NCBI GenBank assembly: GCA_964577115.1
Contig: CAZNXJ010000015.1
Coordinates: 73,919-137,918, forward strand
Direction: 5' to 3'
Length of the DNA: 64,000 bases
From: CAZNXJ01 sp964577115
Lineage (GTDB): Bacteria; Planctomycetota; Planctomycetia; Pirellulales; Pirellulaceae
A program made the position numbers and the translations under genes. The notes beneath the pieces were generated by a model. That model was not told the origin of the DNA. It worked only from the letters and a program-made list of their open reading frames with translations, and searched no databases. Below, piece after piece: positions 47,162 through 54,429 of this stretch. Numbering within the stretch: position 1 is the stretch's first letter; each line of letters opens with the position of its first letter.

Positions 47162-48640
47162 TTATTCGCTACGGCGTGAAGCAGCGAGCGCTTGGGCCCA
47201 GCCAGCGAGCAGTCGCTCGACTTCGGCCGTCTTCATCTTCGGCCGGAACGTCGTTTCCGCCTGCCATTGGCGAGCGATATCGGCCTGGCTTTTCCAAAAG
47301 CCAACAGCGAGTCCCGCGAGGCACGCGGCCCCGAGTGCCGTCGTTTCCATGATGCGAGGGCGCACGACCGGGGTGCGTAGAATGTCGGCCTGAAACTGCA
47401 TGAGCAGGTTGTTAACAGATGCGCCCCCGTCCGCGCGCAGCTGCTTTAGTTTGAGTCCCGCATCCCGCTGCATCGCTTGCAGGACTTCGTACACCTGATA
47501 CGCGATGCCTTCGAGCGCCGCGCGAGCCAGGTGCGCGGCTGTCGTGCCGCGTGTCAGACCCGTGATGGCTCCGCGCGCATACGGATCCCAATGCGGCGCT
47601 CCCAGCCCGGCAAACGCCGGCACGAAGTACACACCACCGTTGTCAGGAACCTGGCTCGCCAGCTTCTCGATTTCGGACGAGCTGGGGATCAGCCCCAGCC
47701 CGTCGCGCAGCCACTGCGTAACCGCTCCGCCAATGAAGATGCTACCTTCCAGCGCGTATTCCGTGCGATCTCCCAACTTCCACGCAATCGTCGTCACCAG
47801 ACCGTTGCGCGAGCGGACGGGCGTCGTGCCGGTATGCATCAGCATGAAGCATCCCGTGCCATACGTGTTCTTGACCATCCCCGGCTGATGGCACGCCTGC
47901 CCGAACAAGGCGGCCTGCTGATCGCCGGCGATGCCGCTAATTGGCAACGTCGCGCCAAGCACATCGGTTTCGCCATACACCTCGCTACTCGATCGCACCT
48001 CGGGCAGCATCGCGTGCGGTATGTCGAACAGTTCGAGCAGCTTATCGTCCCAGCGGCCTTTGTGGATGTCGAACAACATCGTTCGCGATGCGTTCGTAAC
48101 GTCGGTCACATGCACGCGGCCGCCGGTCAACTTCCAGATCAGCCACGTATCCACGGTGCCAAACGCCACGCGGCCACGGCGTGCTCGCGCGCGGAGGCCC
48201 TTGACCTTCTGGAGCATCCACTGGGCCTTCGTCGCCGAAAAATATGCATCGATCACGAGGCCCGTTTTTCGCGTGACCATCCGTTCGGCGCCGGACTCGC
48301 GCAGCCGATCGCATTGTTCAGCGGTCCGCCGATCCTGCCACACGATTGCGTTGTGCAGCGGTTCGCCCGTGTCGCGGTCCCATAGGAGCGTGGTCTCGCG
48401 CTGATTCGTGATCCCGATCGCCGCGATATCACTGGCGGCCGTCCCCGTGTTACGGCAGACGGCGCGCATCACATCGAGCTGCGATTGCCAGATCTCGTTC
48501 GGATCGTGTTCGACCCAGCCGGGACGGGGAAACAGCTGCTGGAATTCCTTTTGCGCCATTCCGGCAATGTTGCCGGTCCGATCGAACAGGATTGCACGCG
48601 AACTGGTCGTGCCTTGGTCGAGCGCCAAGATGTACTTCAT
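47162..48640 (-). CDS. glpK: Glycerol kinase
   Basis: A 492-residue FGGY-family kinase that makes glycerol 3-phosphate from glycerol and ATP. Seen are LALDQGTTSSRAILFDRTG (phosphate 1 loop), PGWVEHDPNEIW, GITNQRETTLLWDRDTGEPLHNAIVWQDRR, and ISGIAGDQQAALFGQ with the catalytic Asp. GMVKNTYGTGCFMLMHTG, FVPAFAGLGAPHWDPYARG and LRADGGASVNNLLMQFQADIL follow. The length equals typical bacterial GlpK. It begins 27 bases after the DUF1501 gene on the same strand and lacks a clear ribosome-binding site, which suggests translation or transcription from upstream. glpD follows. No glycerol channel gene (glpF) is present in the window. Confidence 0.96.
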   Translation of the reverse strand: MKYILALDQGTTSSRAILFDRTGNIAGMAQKEFQQLFPRPGWVEHDPNEIWQSQLDVMRAVCRNTGTAASDIAAIGITNQRETTLLWDRDTGEPLHNAIVWQDRRTAEQCDRLRESGAERMVTRKTGLVIDAYFSATKAQWMLQKVKGLRARARRGRVAFGTVDTWLIWKLTGGRVHVTDVTNASRTMLFDIHKGRWDDKLLELFDIPHAMLPEVRSSSEVYGETDVLGATLPISGIAGDQQAALFGQACHQPGMVKNTYGTGCFMLMHTGTTPVRSRNGLVTTIAWKLGDRTEYALEGSIFIGGAVTQWLRDGLGLIPSSSEIEKLASQVPDNGGVYFVPAFAGLGAPHWDPYARGAITGLTRGTTAAHLARAALEGIAYQVYEVLQAMQRDAGLKLKQLRADGGASVNNLLMQFQADILRTPVVRPRIMETTALGAACLAGLAVGFWKSQADIARQWQAETTFRPKMKTAEVERLLAGWAQALAASRRSE

Positions 48641-48667
48641 GTTGAATTGCGCAGCGGAGCAAGAAGT

Positions 48668-50005
48668 TCAGATCAGCTCACGCATCGGTGGCTTCTCGAC
48701 GAGATACTGAGGCCGGCCGGTGGGGTCCACGATCGTCGTCGACGCCGGGTCGATACCCAATGCGTGATAGAGCGTCGCGTGGATTTCCTGGAAGTGAACA
48801 GGCCGGTCGTTGGCATACTCGCCCAGCCGGTTGGTCGAGCCGATCACCTGGCCCGTGCGCAGGCCGCCACCCGCGATCAATGCGCAGCTGACTTGAGGCC
48901 AATGATCCCGGCCAGCATCCTTATTGATTCGCGGCGTGCGACCAAACTCGCCCCAGGCAATCACGGTCACGTCGTCGAGCATCCCCCGGACGTCGAGGTC
49001 TTCGATCAAGGCGCTGAGCCCCTGGTCGAGCTTCGAACCATGATCGCGGACGAGGTCGAAGTTCCGGCCATGGCTGTCCCACCGGCCGTAGGTCAACGTC
49101 ACGCAGCGGACGCCGGCTTCCACCAGGCGGCGGGCGATGAGCAGGTGATCATTGCAGGTCGGCGCGCCGTCGTACTGGTACTGATACGGTTTGCCATCAC
49201 CGTAGCGTTCGACGACGCGTGGATCTTCCTTCGAGAGATCGAGTGCATCGAGAAGCTTGCTCGACGTGAGCACGTCCAGTGCTTGCGAGGTGAATTCATC
49301 GAGCGCGGCGGCTTGCCCGGTGGTATCCGCCTCGCGCTGAAAGCGATCGAAGCTGACCAGTAGCTGCTTGCGGTCCTGCAAACGTTCGAGCGTCAGCCCC
49401 GAAAGCTTCATGTTCTCCATGCCGGGACCATCCGGCTGAAACGGCCGGTACGCGGGACCGAGAAATCCTGGCTGACCGGGATCCTTCCAAACGCCGACAT
49501 TCGCCAGGCCCACGTAGGGCGGAACCGAGCGGTCGACGGGGCCAAGCAGCCGAGCGAGCGCGGAGCCCATGGCGGGCCGACCGCCGAGTGCTTCAAGGCT
49601 GTTCCGTGTCCAACCCGTATAGCACTGATACGGTTCGTGGCGATCCACGGCACCGACGACCGAGCGGATAATGGCGCATTTATCCATCAGCGCGGCGATG
49701 CGCGGAAACGTTTCGCCAATCTGGATCCCAGGCACGTTGGTGGGAATCGGCTGAAACTCGCCGCGAATCTCCAGCGGCGCTTCGGTCTTGATGTCCCACA
49801 TATCCTGGTGAGGCGGACCGCCGCCCAGGAAGACGTGGATCACGGATTTGTGACGAGCCGAGCGGCCTTGTAGCGCTTCAGCACGCAGCAAATCGGCCAG
49901 CCCGAAAGCACCAGCGCCTAGCCCCAGAGACCCGATGCGTAAAAAGCTGCGACGCGAGATCCCGTCACACAGCGGCTTGTCACCTCGCCCAAAGATTGTC
50001 AGCAT
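48668..50005 (-). CDS. DUF1501 protein at the head of the glpK-glpD unit
   Basis: A 445-residue DUF1501 protein with a good Tat signal (ISRRSFLRIGSLGLGAGAFGLADLL) and the family motifs SVIHVFLGGGPPHQDMWD, CAIIRSVVGAVDRHEPYQCY, VRCVTLTYGRWDSHG, VTVIAWGEFGRTPRIN and GRDHWPQVSCALIAGGG. The start ATG at 50005 has AAGGTGAGG five bases upstream. Unlike the other two DUF1501 genes in the window it has no PSCyt1/DUF1553 partner. It lies 27 bases before glpK on the same strand instead. This may be chance or a real link to phosphorylated glycerol compounds. No activity is established for the family. Confidence 0.92.
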   Translation of the reverse strand: MLTIFGRGDKPLCDGISRRSFLRIGSLGLGAGAFGLADLLRAEALQGRSARHKSVIHVFLGGGPPHQDMWDIKTEAPLEIRGEFQPIPTNVPGIQIGETFPRIAALMDKCAIIRSVVGAVDRHEPYQCYTGWTRNSLEALGGRPAMGSALARLLGPVDRSVPPYVGLANVGVWKDPGQPGFLGPAYRPFQPDGPGMENMKLSGLTLERLQDRKQLLVSFDRFQREADTTGQAAALDEFTSQALDVLTSSKLLDALDLSKEDPRVVERYGDGKPYQYQYDGAPTCNDHLLIARRLVEAGVRCVTLTYGRWDSHGRNFDLVRDHGSKLDQGLSALIEDLDVRGMLDDVTVIAWGEFGRTPRINKDAGRDHWPQVSCALIAGGGLRTGQVIGSTNRLGEYANDRPVHFQEIHATLYHALGIDPASTTIVDPTGRPQYLVEKPPMRELI

Positions 50006-50160
50006 AATTGCCTCACCTTCATGCGCAAGGATTCTTCCCTGAACACTCGAGCCCTATCGTATCCCCCGCATGGGCACTCGTCTACAACTAGAGAGCGTGC
50101 GAGGTCGAAAAACATACCCCGCGAAAAATGGGGGCCGCATGGCTGCATCAACCACTAACT

Positions 50161-50190
50161 TTGACATCGATCCACCTGCCAATACACCGG
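50161..50190 (+). promoter_or_regulatory. Possible promoter of the RidA operon
   Basis: A full consensus TTGACA lies at 50161-50166, about 55 bases before the start codon at 50221. The best -10 at usable distance (TACACC, 16 bases on) matches only three consensus bases, so it is a candidate that may need an activator. Confidence 0.3.
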
Positions 50191-50220
50191 CCATTTGATT
50201 TGCCACGAGGAGCATTTGCC

Positions 50221-51453
50221 ATGAGCTATTCGATAACGTGTCTGCGCGCCCGATGGGCGCTCCTTGCCTTGGTGCTGTTGTGCGGGTCAAGTTCGGCCGC
50301 CTTCGCCCAGGAAGCGGCGGGCGTGCGGTTTATTGCGGCGGACGATGCCACCTCTCCGGCGCGGGCCGCCGTTGTCCCGATGCAGGACCTGCTGCACACC
50401 GCGCAGCTCTTGCCGTTGAACGACCGCGGCGCCGTCGTCGAACCAGGAAACGCCGATCGGCAGCTCGAACAGCTCTTCGATAATCTCGAGCGGCTCCTCC
50501 AGCAACATGACAGGAAACTGTCAGATGTGGTGAAGCTCCAGGCGTACGTTGCTCGGGGTGAACTGGCCGCGCCCTTTCGCCGTGAGCTGGCGAAGCGCTT
50601 CCCGCAGCAAGTGCCTCCCGTGACGTTTGTGGAAACGCCCTTGCCGGACGCGAAGGCGCAGGTCGCGTGTGACGTCGTCGCAGCGGCCGGCCGCGGGACC
50701 GAACGCGTGCAGCGGCTTGGCGATGCGGCAGCCGTCGGAGGGCGCAGCGGAGCCGCCGCGGCGCTCATGCCCGCGGGAACGCACGTCTACATCTCCGGGC
50801 AGGCGGAACGGGGCGACGGCAGCCTCGCCGACGCAACGCGTCAAACCATGGCCAGCCTGGGAAAAACGCTTGAATTCCTCGGACTCGAGCGTTCCGACGT
50901 GGTCCACGTGAAGGCCTTTCTGACGCCGATGAGCGACGTGGAGGCGTTTGAACGCGAGGTCGCGGCGTTCTTTGGCGATGACCCCGCGGCACCCGTGGCG
51001 GTCGTCGAGTGGAATTCGTCGCTGCCCGTAGAAATTGAAATGGTTGTGTCGGGACGCTCGGCCCATTCGGCGGATGGAGACGTCGAATACCTGACGCCGA
51101 CCGGCGTCACCGCCAGCCCCGTTTTCGCGCGGATCACGCGCTTCTCGGCCCCCAAGATCGTGTACCTGGGAGGAATCTATGGCGAGAAAGCAGGGGCAAC
51201 GGGTGCCGAGCAGGTCACGAGCATTTTTGCGCAAATGCAGGCGACGCTCGAGGCCGCCGGCAGCGATCTGCGGCATCTCGCGAAGGCCACCTACTATGTC
51301 GCCACGGACGATAGCAGCAATCAGTTGAACGAGCTGCGTCCACGCTACTACGATCCGCAGCGGCCGCCCGCGGCCTCGAAGGCACCTGTGGCTGGCGTCG
51401 CTCGGGAAGGGGCCGACCTAACGGTCGACATGATTGCCGTGCCGAGCAAGTAG
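50221..51453 (+). CDS. Exported protein with three RidA (YjgF/YER057c/UK114) domains
   Basis: The ATG at 50221 has GAGGAG about eight bases upstream and opens a signal peptide (WALLALVLLCGSSSAAFAQ). The 410-residue protein then shows three RidA-like units at about 40-160, 165-285 and 285-408. Unit two is clearest (THVYISGQAE, LGKTLEFLGLERSDVVHVKAF, MSDVEAFEREVAAFFG). Unit three has KIVYLGGIYGEK, and VAREGADLTVDMIAV at its end. RidA proteins hydrolyse reactive enamines and imines, using a conserved Arg near the end of the fold. Only unit three seems to keep a candidate (VAR); units one and two do not. RidA is normally cytosolic and a single domain. The next gene overlaps its stop codon. Confidence 0.82.
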   Translation: MSYSITCLRARWALLALVLLCGSSSAAFAQEAAGVRFIAADDATSPARAAVVPMQDLLHTAQLLPLNDRGAVVEPGNADRQLEQLFDNLERLLQQHDRKLSDVVKLQAYVARGELAAPFRRELAKRFPQQVPPVTFVETPLPDAKAQVACDVVAAAGRGTERVQRLGDAAAVGGRSGAAAALMPAGTHVYISGQAERGDGSLADATRQTMASLGKTLEFLGLERSDVVHVKAFLTPMSDVEAFEREVAAFFGDDPAAPVAVVEWNSSLPVEIEMVVSGRSAHSADGDVEYLTPTGVTASPVFARITRFSAPKIVYLGGIYGEKAGATGAEQVTSIFAQMQATLEAAGSDLRHLAKATYYVATDDSSNQLNELRPRYYDPQRPPAASKAPVAGVAREGADLTVDMIAVPSK

Positions 51454-52412
51454 TGCGTCTCGAATCGTCCCACGCCAGCAGGCTGCCCGGAATGTTCAAG
51501 TACCGCGTCATTGAAGGCCACACTGCGGGTAAACATGTGCTCGTTACGGGCGGTGTCCATGGTGACGAGTTCGAGCCCATGGAGGCGATTCGCCAGTTAA
51601 TGCGAACGATCGCGCCCGAGCGGCTGCGCGGGCGCGTGACGTTCGTTCCCGTGGTGAACGAACCCGCGTTCCAGCGCGGGAGTCGGACGGCTGAAGACGG
51701 ACTCGACCTCGCTCGCACGTGCCCGGGACGGCCGGACGGTTCGATCACCGAGCGGATTGCGGATCGGTTGTCCGCCCTCATCCGCTCGGCGGATGCGTAC
51801 GTGGATCTGCACACCGGCGGCACGCGTTTGAACGTGCTGCCGCTGTGCGGCTACGTACTGCATCCCGATCGCAGCATTCTCGACCAGCAGCGAACGATGG
51901 CGCGGGCGTTCGGCCTGCCAATCATTTGGGGCACCGATCCGACACTCGAAGGCCGTTCGCTCTCGGTGGCCCGCGACGCCCGGATCCCAGCGATCTATGC
52001 TGAGTACCACGGCGCGGCGCAGTGCGATGTAGCGGGTGTCGCAGCGTACGTGGCGGGAGTACAGCGCGTCCTGCGAGAACTCGGCATGGTCGACGCTGCC
52101 CCTCCCCTCCCCTCTACGCCCCCGCTCGTCGTCGAAGATGATCGGCCAGGTTCCGGCCATATGCAGGTGAACCATCCCGCACCGCGCGACGGCTTTTTCC
52201 AGCCGTCGGTCGAACTGGGCCAACACGTTGCCAGCGGCGACCTGCTCGGTACGATCGTCGACCCGCTCGGCGACGAGCGGGCCGAGGTCCGGGCGGCGTA
52301 CGGCGGTATCGTCATCGTGCTGCATACGTTCGCTCGCATCGACGCCGGAACAAGCGTGGCCGTGGTGCTCGACACCTCGCGAAAAACAATCGCTGGCGGC
52401 CCTTCCCGCTAA
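51453..52412 (+). CDS. Succinylglutamate desuccinylase/aspartoacylase-family deacylase
   Basis: The GTG at 51453 overlaps the previous stop (TAGTG), which I take as the start; an ATG at 51492 is possible. The product has 319 residues. Zinc-binding residues of the M14-like AstE/AspA family are present: His36 and Glu39 in VTGGVHGDEFEPMEA and His120 in YVDLHTGGTRLN. NEPAFQRGSRTAEDGLDLARTCPG carries the substrate-binding Asn and Arg. A C-terminal beta domain (about 225-315) with GGIVIVLHTFARI is typical of the group. Members split N-acyl amino acids or similar amides. No signal peptide is seen, so it is cytoplasmic. It sits in an operon with RidA, SDR and PLP enzymes. Confidence 0.87.
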   Translation: MRLESSHASRLPGMFKYRVIEGHTAGKHVLVTGGVHGDEFEPMEAIRQLMRTIAPERLRGRVTFVPVVNEPAFQRGSRTAEDGLDLARTCPGRPDGSITERIADRLSALIRSADAYVDLHTGGTRLNVLPLCGYVLHPDRSILDQQRTMARAFGLPIIWGTDPTLEGRSLSVARDARIPAIYAEYHGAAQCDVAGVAAYVAGVQRVLRELGMVDAAPPLPSTPPLVVEDDRPGSGHMQVNHPAPRDGFFQPSVELGQHVASGDLLGTIVDPLGDERAEVRAAYGGIVIVLHTFARIDAGTSVAVVLDTSRKTIAGGPSR

Positions 52413-52491
52413 GCGCCGCGCAATTGCAAAGCGCGCCGACTCCGCTGTGATCTAACACTGCTGAACAACTGGAAGAGATAAAGGGTTCGCG

Positions 52492-53304
52492 ATGGCTAAG
52501 CGGGTCGTGCTAATCACGGGAGCAGCCGCGGGGATTGGGCGAGCAACGGCTCACGAGTTCGCTCGGCGCGGCGCCGCATTGACGCTCGTCGATCAAAATC
52601 GCACGGGACTCGAAACGCTCGCCGACGAGTTGGCCGGGAGTGAAGCGAGCGTACTGCTGCAGGTCGGGGACCTGGCGGATCTCGAGTTTGCCGAACGCAT
52701 CGTGGACGCGACGCTCACACACTGGGGCCGCTGTGATGTGCTGGTCAACAACGCTGCGTGGCGCGAGCTGGTATCGCTGCGTCGCGTTTCGATCGAATCG
52801 TGGGAGCGGACACTCCGCGTTTCCCTAACCGTGCCGGCTATGCTGTCACGGTGGGTTGCCGAACCGATGCGGCGACAAGGCGGAGGCGTGATTGTAAACG
52901 TTTCAAGCATTCAATCATCGCGCACCAACGGGCTGGCCTCCGCGTACGTCGCCGCCAAAGGCGGACTCGACGCGCTGACCTACGACATGGCCTGTTTGTT
53001 TGGTCGCGCGAACATCCGCGTCGTCGCCGTGAATCCCGGCGCCGTGGATACGTTGTTAAGCAACGATTACACGGACGAAGAAGGTCAATCTGTCACCGAC
53101 GAACTACGGGATTCGAGCGAAGATCACATTCCGCTGGGTCGCTGGGCTCGGCCCGAAGAGATCGCGCGCGTGATTGCGTTCGTCGCGAGTGACGATGCCG
53201 CGTACCTGACGGGTACCACGATCACCGTCGATGGTGGCTGGACCCACAGTCTCACACCACACCGGCTGAAACGACGCATGATGCCGGAGGATTTCCCTGA
53301 ATAG
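52492..53304 (+). CDS. SDR-family oxidoreductase
   Basis: A 270-residue classical SDR. It has the TGAAAGIG cofactor loop near residue 9, VLVNNAAW, the catalytic Ser in VNVSSIQSS, the YVAAK form of YxxxK, and VVAVNPGAVDT. It ends with YLTGTTITVDGGWTHS. An Asp after the second strand (LTLVDQNRTG) suggests preference for NAD over NADP. It is in the RidA-deacylase-SDR-PLP series, 79 bases after the deacylase and 10 bases before the PLP enzyme, so it should act on an intermediate of the same pathway, perhaps a hydroxy acid or hydroxy amino acid. Its C-terminus (HRLKRRMMPEDFPE) is longer than usual. Confidence 0.9.
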   Translation: MAKRVVLITGAAAGIGRATAHEFARRGAALTLVDQNRTGLETLADELAGSEASVLLQVGDLADLEFAERIVDATLTHWGRCDVLVNNAAWRELVSLRRVSIESWERTLRVSLTVPAMLSRWVAEPMRRQGGGVIVNVSSIQSSRTNGLASAYVAAKGGLDALTYDMACLFGRANIRVVAVNPGAVDTLLSNDYTDEEGQSVTDELRDSSEDHIPLGRWARPEEIARVIAFVASDDAAYLTGTTITVDGGWTHSLTPHRLKRRMMPEDFPE

Positions 53305-53314
53305 GCATCCCGAG

Positions 53315-54397
53315 ATGACAATTTGGAAATGGGCTCGCCACTTTGTAGACGTTCCACCGGAAGCGCGGATTACGCTCGGTGAAGGCGACACGCCGCTCGT
53401 ACGATCGCGGTCGATTGGCCCTGCGGCCGGCATGGCCAACCTTTGGTTGAAGCTCGACATGGTCAGCCCAACCGGCTCGTACAAGGACCGGTTCGCTGCT
53501 GTCGCAGCCAGCTACATGCGAGCCAAGGGAGTCACACGGTGCCTGGCGACGTCGAGCGGCAATACGGGTGCCGCCCTGGCGGCGTACTGCGCGGCCGCGG
53601 GCATCGCATGTCAGATCGCAATTGTCGAAACCGCTCCCCACGAGAAACTTCAGCAGATGCTGGCCTACGGAGCGACACTGTACCGCGTGCGCGGCTTCGG
53701 GATCGAGCAGCAAGTCAGCCGCGATGTCTTCCACATTTTGGAGCAGGCCGCTCGGCGCGAGGACAGCATGCTGCAAATCAGCGCGTTTCGCTTTAGCCCG
53801 GAGGGGATGAGTGGGATGAAGTCGTTGGGCTATGAGTTGGCCGAGCAGGCTGGCCGCCCGATCGATCACATTTTCTGTCCGGCAGGCGGCGGGGGCATGG
53901 TCGCGGCGATCGGTTACGCGTTTGACGATCTGCGAGAACACGCTCCCCAGTACCCCTTGCCGCGCATTGAAGTCGTGCAGCCCGAAGGCAACGACACGAT
54001 CGTCACGCCGCTGCGGCGCGGCGAATCGGCCGCGCGGGAAATCACCTGCACCTCGCGGATTAGCGGGCTACAGGTTCCGAACGATATCGACGGCACGGCC
54101 GCGCTACGTGCGGCCGCCGCCACAGGAGGCAGCGGCCAGCTCGTGCGCGACGAAGAAGTTTGGGAAACGCAGGCCGAGCTAGCTCGGCGCGAAGGCATCT
54201 TCTGCGAACCTGCCGGAGCCGTCGCGCTCGCTGGCGCGCTAAGCGCGGTGCGGGAGGGCCGCATCGCGCGCGATGCCTACGTCGTCTGCATCATCTCAGG
54301 CTCCGGCTTCAAAGACTCGGCGTCCGTCACCCGCATGGCCGGCTCCGCCGAAACCCCTGTGATCGACGTCCCCGAATTTGCCAAACACCTAAGCTAA
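53315..54397 (+). CDS. Threonine-synthase-like PLP enzyme (fold type II)
   Basis: A 360-residue fold-type II PLP enzyme. The Schiff-base Lys57 is in SPTGSYKDRFAA, the substrate loop is TSSGNTGAALAAYCAAAG, and the PLP-phosphate loop is CPAGGGGMVAAIGYA. The GEGDTPLV opening and the GSYKDR motif match short threonine synthases and related threonine dehydratases. A thrC role is possible, but no other threonine-pathway gene (homoserine dehydrogenase or kinase) is here. The operon partners (RidA, deacylase, SDR) suit an ammonia-lyase or beta-replacement reaction equally well, since RidA removes the imines such enzymes release. It is 10 bases behind the SDR, so I see it as the last gene of the four-gene unit. 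Confidence 0.85.
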   Translation: MTIWKWARHFVDVPPEARITLGEGDTPLVRSRSIGPAAGMANLWLKLDMVSPTGSYKDRFAAVAASYMRAKGVTRCLATSSGNTGAALAAYCAAAGIACQIAIVETAPHEKLQQMLAYGATLYRVRGFGIEQQVSRDVFHILEQAARREDSMLQISAFRFSPEGMSGMKSLGYELAEQAGRPIDHIFCPAGGGGMVAAIGYAFDDLREHAPQYPLPRIEVVQPEGNDTIVTPLRRGESAAREITCTSRISGLQVPNDIDGTAALRAAAATGGSGQLVRDEEVWETQAELARREGIFCEPAGAVALAGALSAVREGRIARDAYVVCIISGSGFKDSASVTRMAGSAETPVIDVPEFAKHLS

Positions 54398-54429
54398 CGA
54401 AGCTCGAGCGCGATCCCTGCCGATCCCCA

